The notes under the pieces are model-generated. The model saw only the letters and a program-made list of their open reading frames with translations, did not search any database and had not been told where the DNA came from. Below, piece by piece: positions 1 through 11,000 of a DNA stretch of 50,565 nt (positions are counted from its first letter, which is position 1; each line of letters opens with the position of its first letter). The translations under genes and the position numbers were made by a program. This DNA comes from Clostridia bacterium (GTDB lineage Bacteria; Bacillota; Clostridia; Christensenellales; UBA1242), in contig JAFQFI010000022.1 in the NCBI GenBank assembly GCA_017398655.1, forward strand, positions 1-50,565. Direction: 5' to 3'.

Positions 1-1493
1 AAGTTTTGTTTTATATATCCTTTTTCTTCTTGATTTAAACCAAATAAACTTATACTTATACAGTATATTATTGTGTATGCTACCACTTGGATTGCAAACA
101 TTATAAAACTATTAATTGGAAATAATAGGTTTAAAATTATTCCCGTTGCAACAGGAATAATCATAGATGGTAAAATTTTTAAAATATTCAACCAGAATCT
201 ACCCATTTCAAGTTTCAATGATTTTTTATAGAATATATTAATAATTACCGTGTTTATTACTAATGAAATAGCTGTTCCTATAGCAACACCTATAACACCA
301 AAATTTATTCCTAATGGGATTGATATTAAAACATTTAAAATTGCAGTAATAAGCATAATTAAACTAATTAATTTGTGTTTATTTTTTGCCCTTCTAATTT
401 CAATACCAATACTTTGAGTTAATGATATAGTAGCAGGAGCAATAAGTAATAAAGCAGCATAATATGCTGATATATACTCTGGTCCGGCCCAAATTGAAAT
501 AAAGTAATAGCCAAAGAAAATAAATCCGGTTAGAATTAATGAGACAACAAAAAATTGTATTCTTCCCACCTTAATCATTAAATCTGTTAATTTTGTATTT
601 GTATCAGGAGAGTTTTCAACAACTATTCTATTGACTTTAGGAGCAAAAACGCCAGAAATAGCAGCTGGAAAACTTATATACATATTGTTTATTGTAGAAG
701 CTACTGCATATACTGCAACGGCAGAACCATTTACAAATTTACCTAAAACTACTTTATCTGTTTCCCAATTTAACTGATCAATAATTTGATTTATTGCTAT
801 AAATACAGAAAATATAGCAATCTCTTTTAATAAAGGTTTATCAATTTTACCAAAAGAAAAACCCATTTTTAGTTTTTTAAAACAATAAAAAATATTTATT
901 GCATCCACTATTACAGAAAGAACTGTTGTCACAAAAACCATACCAATTGAGCCATAACCCAAAAATAATAAAACAATACTTAATGCAGGACTCAAAACAG
1001 TTTTTCCAATATTTAATAGTTTTTGAAAAATAAACTTTTCTTGACTTGTTATATAAGAAGTAAAAACACTTACAGGAAACGAAATTGCTAAATTAACCGT
1101 TAAGAATAACATTAATACTTTTGCAATATGCATTTCATTTGCAGAATAACTGCTATTAAAAAACCAAGAAGTGTTAAACGATAATACTAGACCCAAGATT
1201 AAAGACACTAAACCCATAATTGAAAATACAATTAAATAAAGTCCGTTTAGCTTTTTTAAACCTTCTTCATCATTATTTTTTTTGTAGCGAGAATAAAAGT
1301 GAATATAGCCCACCCCAAAACCCAAGGAAAGTAGACTTAGATATCCTATTATTGATGAAGCTAGGTTATATAATCCATACTCGTTTTGCCCTAAAATTCT
1401 TGTCATTATAGGAACATATAAAAGTTTGATTATTATACCCAATGCCATTTGGACATACTGTAAAAGAATGCCCCACTTTATCTGTTTATTCAT
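1..1493 (-). CDS. Wzx-type polysaccharide (O-antigen/teichoic) flippase, cut by the window start
   Basis: This is a polytopic membrane protein of the MOP/Wzx flippase superfamily. Such proteins move lipid-linked oligosaccharide repeat units across the cytoplasmic membrane. I read about 497 residues with no stop before the window edge, close to the family's full length, so only a short C-terminal piece is missing. The N-terminus (MNKQIKWGILLQYVQMALGI, then a YVPIMTRILGQNEYGLYNLA segment) is the classic first helix and loop of the family. A mid-protein NWETDKVVLGKF segment matches the conserved TDK/LG loop, and hydrophobic stretches follow one another throughout. The ATG is at 1493-1491, 26 bases beyond the stop of the upstream pyruvyltransferase gene, so the two are probably one operon. 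The ribosome binding site is weak (GAG about 11 nt upstream). The substrate cannot be told from sequence. Confidence 0.93.
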   Translation of the reverse strand, partial: MNKQIKWGILLQYVQMALGIIIKLLYVPIMTRILGQNEYGLYNLASSIIGYLSLLSLGFGVGYIHFYSRYKKNNDEEGLKKLNGLYLIVFSIMGLVSLILGLVLSFNTSWFFNSSYSANEMHIAKVLMLFLTVNLAISFPVSVFTSYITSQEKFIFQKLLNIGKTVLSPALSIVLLFLGYGSIGMVFVTTVLSVIVDAINIFYCFKKLKMGFSFGKIDKPLLKEIAIFSVFIAINQIIDQLNWETDKVVLGKFVNGSAVAVYAVASTINNMYISFPAAISGVFAPKVNRIVVENSPDTNTKLTDLMIKVGRIQFFVVSLILTGFIFFGYYFISIWAGPEYISAYYAALLLIAPATISLTQSIGIEIRRAKNKHKLISLIMLITAILNVLISIPLGINFGVIGVAIGTAISLVINTVIINIFYKKSLKLEMGRFWLNILKILPSMIIPVATGIILNLLFPINSFIMFAIQVVAYTIIYCISISLFGLNQEEKGYIKQN

Positions 1494-1519
1494 CTTTTAT
1501 CATTCTCGACTTTTACTTT

Positions 1520-3757
1520 TTAATTTATTTTTAAAATTTTTTTAATTTTTCTTTTAACCTTACCAAAAAAAGTTAAAGTTTTGTTTTCTTCTTTTATGTT
1601 GTAATTAATAGAATCTTTAATTTTTTTACTTTTTATATCCTCAAAAAAAGTAAAATGTTTTCTTAGATTATTATAATTTACTGCACACTTAAATAAATTT
1701 TCATTACAAAACTGATATTTGTTTTTTGGTATTTTATATATATCATAATTTTCTTTTAAACTTTCAAAAATGCCTTTTCCTTTTGAAGTATTAAAAGTTA
1801 AAATAGAAACCCCTTTATCTGTATAAAAATTTTTATTAATTTGTTTTATTCCCCAGCAATCCCCAATAATAATATCTGCACCTGTTTTATTACCAGCGTA
1901 TCTACAATTATAACAACTTTCATTTAAGGCAACATTTTTTAAAAAAACATTTATATATAAATCTTCATCATTATTAAACGCTAAAATCTTATTTGTAAAA
2001 TAATATTCTTCATTATAATTAAAAAAGTTTTTTCCTTCTGCCCTAAAATTTACTTTTTTAGGTATTTCGTTAAATCTTTCTAAACATACTTGATTAAACA
2101 ATTTTTGTGATGGAACGCCATGACAGACAACTTGTACTAAAATTAAATTGTTATTGTATTTAAATTTTCTTCTAAGGCCTGCGATTTGACAAGGAGTTGC
2201 CCCCACTAAAACTTTTTGATTTTTCGCTAAGCATTTTTCAATTTCTTTATATATGTTAGAAACATCAACTTGAAAATATTTACTGCCTTCAATTTTACTT
2301 AAATTTTTCTCACTTTCTATTTTTACAAATCGGCTATTTTCTTTTTGATATTCAACACCAAAAACAGCACCGTTTTCGCTTAAAACTTTTTTTGCTATTG
2401 ATCCAAATATTCCAGTTGAAGAAAAGTTTCCTTTTGCATTATCTTTTCTTTTTAAAGCATAAAGACCATTTGTAAAATCTAACTTTTCATAACTTCTTAA
2501 TTGAGAACAATTTTTTAAACACAAACCACAGTTTACACATTTTTGTTTATCTATTACTGGGTGTATAAAACCTTTTTCATTTTCTTGTAAAGATATTGCA
2601 CCAACAGGACAAATATTTTTACACAAACCACAACCGGAGCAGTCAAAATCAACATCTGTTAAGTTATTGTTTTTTTCTACTTTATCATTAAAAGCGTGAG
2701 TTAAAAAGTTTAAGGATTTTTCTCTTTCTTTATTTAAAATTTCATCTGTATTTTTTAAATTAAATTTAAAAAGATTTTCTACTTTTTCTTTTTTTGCATC
2801 TTTTAGTGTTTTAAATTTAACATTAAAAATTCTTTCCAAATTTTCAATTCTTGCTGTAATACTTGAAAAATTACCTTCTCTTTCAATATGAACAACAGGA
2901 ACTTTGTTAATAATAGAAAACACTATAGAGTGAAAAGAATCTGTTAAGATTAAACTTGCATTTCTTTCTAAATATAAAAACTCTGCTGGGCCTATATTAC
3001 CATATTTATTATTAGGATTTGTTACATCAATAACTTCATAGCCAAGTTCTTTTATTTTTAAAACAAGTTTTTTTGCTTCTTCATTTTGTTCACTTAAAAA
3101 ACAAGCTAATACATATTTTTCTGGCATTTTGCAAAAAGGTTTTCTTTCTACTTCTGCCCACTCCTGTTTGGTTAATAATAAGGTTGGGTCAACTAAAACT
3201 TCTACTTGTTTTTTGGTGTATGGTTGCAATAATTCTGCAGCATTGCCTTCTCTTACAGAAATTGATTTAAATGTATTTAAATATCTTTTAAAAGTACCTT
3301 TCTCAAAACTTGATAGTTCTTTCTTTGCAATGCTTGCTGCGTAAGAAATTCTTTTTTCTTTATCTACATATGGCAACAAAAAAGTTATTAGATTGTTGCT
3401 CATTTCTTCGTTCCAAACTTGATCGGAACCAACAACAACATAATCATATTTTTGATTAATTAAGTTTGAGTTTTCAAAATAATATTGCGTTTTATCAAAA
3501 TTGATGTTTTTATTAAAAGCATTAAATTTTCTTGTTTTGCTTCTTGATTGTTTTGGCTTTATAAAACTTTTAAAATTTCTATAAGCTCTTACTAAAAATT
3601 TTTGTTGATTACCAAAAGGAGTGTTTTCAATTGAAAAAACTTCCATATCTTTAAAATTTTTATTTATAAAAAATTGTAAAGCATAATTTTGCAATCTATT
3701 ACCATAATTAAATTTTCCACCTAAGGTAGCAATTGCAACCTTTTTTTTATTTTTCAA
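1520..3757 (-). CDS. Polysaccharide pyruvyltransferase fused to 2x[4Fe-4S] ferredoxin and FrhB-like domain
   Basis: Two enzymes appear in one chain. Counting from the GTG at 3772, residues about 11-330 are a polysaccharide pyruvyltransferase domain of the CsaB type, which adds ketal pyruvate to surface glycans. I see VVVGSDQVWN near 113-121, SYAASIAK near 143-150, VLVDPTLLL near 192-200 and the C-terminal TDSFHSIVFS near 277-286. Residues about 374-425 carry two four-cysteine ferredoxin motifs (CSGCGLCKNICP and CVNCGLCLKNC). From about 438 to the end is a coenzyme F420 hydrogenase/dehydrogenase beta-subunit-like domain (GATPCQIAGL, VVCHGVPS, later CYNCRYAG and IGDCWG). I prefer the TTG start at 3757-3755 because AGGAAA lies just upstream; the GTG at 3772 has no such site and would add five residues. 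The role of the FrhB part is unknown. It often sits next to pyruvyltransferases in capsule loci and may reduce or modify a sugar or its donor. Confidence 0.92.
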   Translation of the reverse strand: MKNKKKVAIATLGGKFNYGNRLQNYALQFFINKNFKDMEVFSIENTPFGNQQKFLVRAYRNFKSFIKPKQSRSKTRKFNAFNKNINFDKTQYYFENSNLINQKYDYVVVGSDQVWNEEMSNNLITFLLPYVDKEKRISYAASIAKKELSSFEKGTFKRYLNTFKSISVREGNAAELLQPYTKKQVEVLVDPTLLLTKQEWAEVERKPFCKMPEKYVLACFLSEQNEEAKKLVLKIKELGYEVIDVTNPNNKYGNIGPAEFLYLERNASLILTDSFHSIVFSIINKVPVVHIEREGNFSSITARIENLERIFNVKFKTLKDAKKEKVENLFKFNLKNTDEILNKEREKSLNFLTHAFNDKVEKNNNLTDVDFDCSGCGLCKNICPVGAISLQENEKGFIHPVIDKQKCVNCGLCLKNCSQLRSYEKLDFTNGLYALKRKDNAKGNFSSTGIFGSIAKKVLSENGAVFGVEYQKENSRFVKIESEKNLSKIEGSKYFQVDVSNIYKEIEKCLAKNQKVLVGATPCQIAGLRRKFKYNNNLILVQVVCHGVPSQKLFNQVCLERFNEIPKKVNFRAEGKNFFNYNEEYYFTNKILAFNNDEDLYINVFLKNVALNESCYNCRYAGNKTGADIIIGDCWGIKQINKNFYTDKGVSILTFNTSKGKGIFESLKENYDIYKIPKNKYQFCNENLFKCAVNYNNLRKHFTFFEDIKSKKIKDSINYNIKEENKTLTFFGKVKRKIKKILKIN

Positions 3758-3772
3758 CTTTATTTTCCTCAC

Positions 3773-3855
3773 TTTTTATACAAATTATTGTATCACAAAG
3801 CTACTATTTTACAAACATAATTTGTATCAACTTATGAAGTTAATTTGTATAAAAA
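3773..3855. promoter_or_regulatory. Candidate promoter and operator: TAATTTGTAT three times around an extended -10
   Basis: On the minus strand TGATACAAT, an extended -10 with its hexamer at 3792-3787, lies just upstream of the pyruvyltransferase gene; a weak -35 (TTGTAA or TTTGTA) sits 16-17 nt further up. The 10-mer TAATTTGTAT occurs at 3819-3828 and 3841-3850, and inverted at 3778-3787, where it touches the -10. The outer copies are part of a perfect 15-bp inverted repeat (3773-3787 and 3841-3855). This is the layout of a repressor operator, but the DNA is so AT-rich that chance is possible. Confidence 0.35.
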
Positions 3856-3867
3856 ATATATATAAAA

Positions 3868-4881
3868 TTAATAAATTCCTTCAATTTTGTAACAATAATA
3901 ATTTGTGTTGTTATTAAATTTAGTATTACCTCTAAAAAACTCAATTGAAAAATTACTTTTGTCTTTGTTTACAGAAGCAAAGCAACCATATACATATAAT
4001 GTTCCACTTGATATTCTTGGGTTTGCTACTGATGAAGAGTAATATCCATAAGAACTTACTAATTTTTTTAAATCTATACAAAAGTTTGAATAATCCCAAT
4101 CTATAACAGAATAAACTTTTATTTTTTTATATTTGCTAAAATCTAATCCTGTTATTTTTGTTCCACCTTTAATGCCACTTGTATACCCTAAATTTATATT
4201 ACTATCAGAACTACTCATATCATAAAAAATTTCACTATATTCCAAATTTTTTAAATTGCAATCTAATACTTCTTTTTCATAACTTGGGTAAATATAATTT
4301 GAATGCGTTGCACCCAACTCTAATTTAGCCCATGCAATATTTGTAAAACTTTCAGTGTTTTCTTCCCTTCTATCTTCAATAAAAATTTCTATTTTTATTG
4401 CCTCGTGTGGTACGCTAAAAGTTATACTATTTGTTGCCACTCCACTTATAACTTTTGTTTCTTCTATATAATTATTGTCGTCTATCCAAATTCTTGCACC
4501 CATAGTAGGTCTTGGGCCGTACCCATCTCTTACAAAAAAAGTTAGTGTTGCTTCTTTTCCTAATAGGGTTTTTATTCCATCTTCTAAATTTAATGTTTGA
4601 GATAAATAAGCAGAAGGATATAAAAAAATTCTTCCATAATTTTCATAAGACCCCTTACCTGTTAAAAACCACTTATTTGCAACTTCTTTACTTTCTAACC
4701 CAGTAGAATTTAAATAACTTTCTGCCCCTTGTTGGTTTATTAAAAAATTAGAATTTAACACAAAATTATGTGTTTGAATGCCATTTAAATTATTTTTTGT
4801 TTTGTTAAAATCTTCTTTTATATAATTTAACTCATATAAAATTTCATTTATTTTTGTTTCTAAATAATCAATTTTTTCCAT
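3868..4881 (-). CDS. Phage tail-fibre / receptor-binding-like protein, orphan
   Basis: The 337-residue protein has no signal peptide or membrane segment. Residues about 1-35 are charged and heptad-like, a likely coiled coil. Residues about 38-200 look like the carbohydrate-binding-type jelly roll seen in phage tail proteins: it starts with NFVLNSNFLINQQG, then WFLTGKG, and closes with WAKLELGATHSNYIYPSYEK, which resembles the widespread phage KLE-x-G-x-x-x-x-P segment. The last 130 residues are beta-rich and end in TNYYCYKIEGIY, like the tips of many tail fibres. I chose the ATG at 4881-4879 because AGGAG (4893-4889) lies 7 nt upstream; an earlier in-frame start at 4956 would run through the promoter. 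No other phage gene is near. It may be a prophage relic, a tailocin or injection-device part, or a domesticated lectin. The family call rests on motif resemblance only. Confidence 0.6.
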   Translation of the reverse strand: MEKIDYLETKINEILYELNYIKEDFNKTKNNLNGIQTHNFVLNSNFLINQQGAESYLNSTGLESKEVANKWFLTGKGSYENYGRIFLYPSAYLSQTLNLEDGIKTLLGKEATLTFFVRDGYGPRPTMGARIWIDDNNYIEETKVISGVATNSITFSVPHEAIKIEIFIEDRREENTESFTNIAWAKLELGATHSNYIYPSYEKEVLDCNLKNLEYSEIFYDMSSSDSNINLGYTSGIKGGTKITGLDFSKYKKIKVYSVIDWDYSNFCIDLKKLVSSYGYYSSSVANPRISSGTLYVYGCFASVNKDKSNFSIEFFRGNTKFNNNTNYYCYKIEGIY

Positions 4882-4913
4882 TTTTTGTCTCCTATTTATT
4901 AAAATTACATATA

Positions 4914-4943
4914 ATTTTATTATCAAATACACAGGTCTTTCAA
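4914..4943 (-). promoter_or_regulatory. Promoter candidate for the tail-fibre-like gene
   Basis: On the minus strand TTGAAA (4943-4938) is followed after 18 nt by TAAAAT (4919-4914). This sits between the terminator of the giant gene upstream and the AGGAG ribosome binding site at 4893-4889, which is where a promoter is needed. Confidence 0.35.
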
Positions 4944-4957
4944 TATATAGTGACAAT

Positions 4958-4995
4958 AAAAAAAATAGGTTAAGATAAATTTTCTTAACCTATTT
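4958..4995 (-). terminator. Rho-independent terminator of the 8,707-codon gene
   Basis: The perfect 13-bp arms AAATAGGTTAAGA (4963-4975) and TCTTAACCTATTT (4983-4995) enclose a 7-nt loop. On the minus strand the stem runs into a U tract of about eight (4965-4958). It lies about 70 nt after the TAG stop at 5063 and separates the giant gene from the tail-fibre-like gene. Confidence 0.85.
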
Positions 4996-5062
4996 ATTTT
5001 TAACCAAAATTTTTATTTATATTAAAACTTTAAACTTTAACATATCAATAAACTTTTATAAC

Positions 5063-8000
5063 CTATTTCCCATTTGGTTTATTTGGGTTTTGTGGATTTT
5101 GAGGTCCGTTAGGGTTGTTATAATTATTTTGATTATTGTTATAATTTGGATAATTATTTTGTGGATATTGATTATTGTAGTTTTGTGGGTTTTGATATTG
5201 ATTATTTACATTTTGGTTGTAGTTTTGATTATTATATTGTTGCTGATTATTGTTCATGTTTTGGTTATAGTTTTGGTTAGGCATATTCATATTTTGAGCA
5301 TTTTGAGCGTTTGCATTGTTTGCGTTAATTTCATTTTGAGTACGCTTATATTGTTCTTTTTGAATATTTTGTTTGTTTTTCTTTCTGTTTGCTCTAATTG
5401 CAACAATAACAATAACCATACCTATTAAAACAAGAGCAATAGCGCTAATTAAAATAATCAAATTGTCGTAAGTTTGAGCTTCTAATACATCAAATGTTGG
5501 AGAGTAATTTGTGTAATAGTTTGTATTTTCAAATACAACATTTACAGTGTATCTACCTTGAGAAATAACTGTTTCTTGTTTTTTGCCGTCTTTGTAGAAA
5601 ATTAATTGATACTCTGGTATCTCGCCATCTACAAAGTATTCTGGCTTAAACAAAGCAGAAATCTTGTCTTTCAAGTTAGAACCGTCTTCTCTTAATACAC
5701 CATGTACAAGTTCAAAATCTTTAATTTCTTTTCTTTGAATTGTGTATGTTGATTTGAATATGCAACTATCTCCAAACTCATAGTTTGTACTTAAACTATT
5801 ATTTAACTCTAAGATAATGTAGTAAGTGCCAGCATCTGTAGAATAATTTAAATCGGTTTTTATAAACATTTCTTCATCAGCGTATACAGCCAATACATAA
5901 TCTTTTTCTGACAATGATTCAATGCCGTTTGCTTTTATTAATGGGTCGTTATTTATAATTAAATCACCATATGTTCTTACTACTGTATTTAATGAAATGT
6001 TAAGCTGAGCTTTTCCAATTTCAATTGTTTTTACCATCTTATGTCCGTCAGCAAATTCGTAGTAATTACACATTCCTTCATTAAAGAAAGCAGTTATTCT
6101 ATATTTACCTGCATTAAGAACAGTGTCTGAAGTTAAATCTGTATAATCTGGGTCAACTTGATCTTCACCATTAAATGTATATACCCTTTGATATTTATAT
6201 GTAATATCATCAAGGTATTGAAGTTTTGCATTTGTTGATGTAACGCGAGAAATAATTGTTAATGTAGGTTTATTTACATAAATTAACTCAAGGTCATCTT
6301 CAAAATTAAGTGAAGCTATATCTGGATCAGCACCAGAAACTAAAACTTTAACATCAAATATGCTATAATCGTTGCCTTCTGTAAAGTTTTTATCGTTTGC
6401 AACAAATTTAATTTGTTTTGTTGTATAACCAACATTTGTTAAAACTTCATCTCCATTAAACCATGTTGCTGTACCTAAAATTTGTATCCAAATGCTTGCA
6501 TCTTCATCATAATACTCAAGAATATATGGAACAACATCATTTGGATTATTTTGGTTAAGAGGTGCGTCCCAAGTTGCAATAAATGATTCTCCATCTATAG
6601 CAATATTTGGGCTATTAGGATCAAGATATCCCTTTAACATTGGAGAAATAATATTAACATTAATTGTTAATTTTTCTGTTAAAGATTCGCCATAACTATA
6701 ATAGTTTGCATTATGTTCAGAGTTATAATTATAAATAATTGAATATTCGTTAGTGCCATAAATTACACTCTTTGATGTATCGGCAAAAACAAATCCATCT
6801 GGTAATGCAATATTTAAATCTTTTATAGTTAAATTTGGTTTATATGCTCTTGGAGCAACAGTAAAGCTACCCAAAGCTCTTAAAACAGTATTTCTATCAA
6901 AAGTTGCTTTTTTAACATAAACTTTAACTTCTACAATCATAGAGTTATAGTTATACTTACTACCAAAAATACTTTCAACAAACTTGTTGTCATATTTTGG
7001 TATGTAATTCATATAGAAGATTTCTCCATCTTCACCATTTGCAACCAATATCTTGTTAAAGTTTTCTTGCTCTGTATACCAAGTATAACCAGCAGTCATA
7101 ATTGCAATTTTACCAACTGTTAAGTTTTCTGTATATGTAATTGTTATTGGAGCATGTTCAAAATTATTTGGTTTTAAATCTCCTCTAACAATTCTTACTT
7201 CAACTTCTAAGTTTGTAAATGTTTCATAATTTTCTGGGTTTTCGTTATAACTTACAACAAATATATCTGAGTAATATTCATAACTTTCAGAAATAACTAT
7301 CTTGCTTAAGTCAATATCTTTTGCATAATAAGTTACGCCTTCAACATAATCTGTTGGCAATGAAACAGGTTGGAAAGTTCCATCTCTTGTTAAGATATAG
7401 AAAAGACCATTTGTTTGAGCGTTTACATTATCAACCTCTTGATATTGCCATGCAAAATAATTTGGCAATGTTATTGCTTGTAATGTTAAGCCAGCTGTAA
7501 ATTTAAATTCAACATATTCTCCAAGTTTCTCTCTAACATATTGTTCTGTATAAACACCTTTGTCAATATTAAATGTAATTAAAACATTTAATGTATTATA
7601 GATTTCTGGGTCTGGGTTGAATTTTACATAAGCACTAACTTGACCGGCATTAGAAATAGTAATGTTTGTATTTGCCCATGTTATAGATTCTATAATATTT
7701 AAATCGTTATCAACAAATTTTAAATCAGCAAGAGTTACAACTTCTCCATATTTTGCATTTGACAAATCTGTAGCATCTTTATTAACTACATGGTATGTAA
7801 TTGCATTAAATTGATCCATTGTAGGTGTTGCTTTATCAATTGTAAATGAACGAGTTAAAGTACCTGTATAATTTCCTCTAAAGAAAATATTTACATATGC
7901 CATACCATATTCTGTGTTATTTGAATATGTTAATACATAGTCAGTACCATCAACAAGAACAATTTCTTTACCATTATCATTTGTATAAATGATTGGACCA

Positions 8001-11000
8001 TTAGTATAAGGTTCTGCATAAATAGGTCTAATTTCTTCACCTGTTTTTACTTGAGTTCTGATATTTGGAACAGTAAATGTAGAGCCGTTATATTGTCTTT
8101 CAGTTATAACAAATGTAAGAGTTAAATCTGTACCGGTGTAATTACCTGTTAAGTTAAACTTAATGGTAGCTTCGCCTTTATTTGTATTGTTTTCGTAAAC
8201 AGCATTTTGGTCTGAAACAACAATTGTTTCTTTACCATCAACAGTAATTTCAAATTCACCAAGTTTAATTTCTTCACCAGTGAAAACTCTGTTTTGACTT
8301 TCTACAAACGCAATATTATCTGTTGTAATTTCTTTTGAAATAATTGTAAATGTTTTTGTTAATTCTCCAGCAAAATTACCTGTACCTTTAATTACTATTG
8401 TTGCTTCGCCAACATTAATGTTGTCGAAATAACTTGCAACATAGAAATCTGTTTGGTTGGTTAATGTTGTTGTAGAATTATCCTCTTTAGTAAATGTTAT
8501 TGTTACCAACTCATCTACTTTTATTTCTTGACCATAGTTATAAACCTTATCTTCAATATCATCTATATTAAAGTTTACTTCGTCAAAATGTTTTGCAGTA
8601 ATAGCAAAGTTAATTTGTGTTGATCCAGTTAAATTGCCCATACCAGACAATGTAATTACAGCAGAACCAACATTTGTATTATTTGCATAACTTACTAAGA
8701 AATCTTGACCAAGAACCAAAGTTGTTTCTCCAATAGTAAGCATATCTTCAAAATTCTTTGTTTGTTCAAAACTATTATAAACAACAGAAGCAAATAAACT
8801 TTCGTCTTTTAATATCAAGTTGCTTGATATATCAAGTTTTTTAATTTCATAATCGTAAATAACTGTACCGGTGTAAATACCATTTGGTCCACCAAATACA
8901 ATTCTTATTGCACCATAACCAACATCTTTGTTGTTTGTTGCAATACCAGCAAATGTTTCTGCAGAATTTGAAATAACTACATCTGCAAAAGTCATTTCAT
9001 ATGCAGGAGATCCATTTGTTTCTTTTAACACAATAGAAACATTATCTATTGTAAGTTTTGTTTCTTTACCAGAATAATAAACATCTGATTTTAATTTAAC
9101 TTCAATATCATCAGCTGTAATATCTACTTTACCAATTTTAAATGTTTTTGTTGTGTTTCCACTATAATTTCCAATAAAGTTAATAGCAATTGTTGGCAAG
9201 TTGCTTTCATCAACTTCAGCATACCAAGAACCACTTTCATATCTATGAGTAATACCTTGGTTTTTAGTGTATGTTAATGTGTAATCAACATTTTCTACCA
9301 ATGTAATACCATTTGCAATAATAACTGGTTTTGGAGTAATAAGATTGTTTGTATATCTGAAAATATCTTCCAAACTTACAGACCAATCTCCCTCACCATA
9401 AGGACGAGGAGTAATTTCATAATTGAATGAAAGGTTTCCACCAAAGTTTGCATTACCTTTAATTGTAAATGTTGCTGTACCTGCATTTGTATTATTTTCA
9501 AAACTTCCAGTAACTATTGAATAATCTGTTCCATCATTATTTAAAACTCTGCCTAAATAATGAATTTCAAAATCTTCTAAAGTTAATTCAATAGCACTAC
9601 CTGTAAAGTATTTTGTTTCTAATAAAACAAATTCAAATTCTTCTGCATGAACACCCATATCACGAGAAACAATTGTAAATGTTTCGTACTTAGTACCTGT
9701 ATAATTACCTTTACCAGTAATTGTAACAGTTGCTGTAGAACCAACATTAATATTGTTTTCGTAAGTAACATCATAATCTTTTGTAACAATTAAAATATAA
9801 TTGCCATCTGTAATTACAATGCCTGCATCTGGCTTAATTTGTTCGCCAGTATATTCTTGTCTTGCAATTTCTGACATATTAACAGTAACTTTAGATAAAT
9901 CTTTTGGCAAGATATTAAATGTTTTTGTTAAAGTGCCTTCGTAGTTGCCCATACCAGTAATTGTTATACTACCTTGACCTACATTGATATTTGTAAATGT
10001 TTCTGTAACTGCTACAGAATAATCTTTATTTAATACCAATGTTTCTTCTCCATAAGTAATTGTAACTTCTGGCAATAATATAATACTGCTATATGTTGCA
10101 TCTGGAATATCACTTACATTTTCATCTAATAATTTTCTTGCTGTAATATAGAAAGAATTTGCAATTTTTGAAGTATAGTTGCCTGTACCAGTTGCTTCAA
10201 TAAATGCCTTACCTACATAAACATTATTTACAAAACTTAATCTGTAATCTGTATTTTCTATTAAACGAGTGTAAGTATAGACACCATCTAATTCTGTATA
10301 ACTATAAACAAATACTTCTTTTTTAATTTCTTTTGAAGTGTAAACTTCGTTAGTAATTGTTTTGTCTGGAGCAGTTGTTACACCTGTATGGTCAACAGTT
10401 GTAATAAAGTAAGAACCATCAAACACTTTAGGGTTAATTATAAAGTTTTTGTGTACAACACCACTAAAGTTTCCGGTAGAACTAAATGTAATTTCAATAA
10501 TAGCTGTACCAGCATTTATATTGTCTATATAATTTGTTGCTGAATAATCAATATTTCTCTTTAAGTATAAAGTATAAGGATTTTCTCCCGGAACACTATA
10601 AGCAATACTTAAAACTTGTGGTTTTATTTGACTGCCAGTGTATACATATTGAGTATAATCAAGAACAATATCAAGTCTATCTGAAACATCATCAGATAAA
10701 GATAATCTTGAAATATCAAAGTTTACAATTCTTTCGCCAGTATAATTGCCTGTACCAACTATTGTTACAGAACCTGCTCTTGTACCAGCGTTAATGTTTT
10801 CACCATAAGATTTAATTGAGAAAGTTACATATTCTTTATTATCTGCATCAAACACATATTCACCAGAAATATCTTCTAATGTAGGTGCAATTTGTCTACC
10901 TGTATAGTTATATGTATTAACTACTTGGAAAACATCTAATGCAGCTTCTTCAATGCTTCTTTGTTCAATTATAAAAGATGTTGTTTTTGTACCAACAAAA

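Noticed and set aside
4882..4956. N-terminal extension of the tail-fibre-like gene to 4956
   Set aside because: It would cover the promoter candidate and the AGGAG site, and its first residues do not fit the coiled-coil start at 4881.
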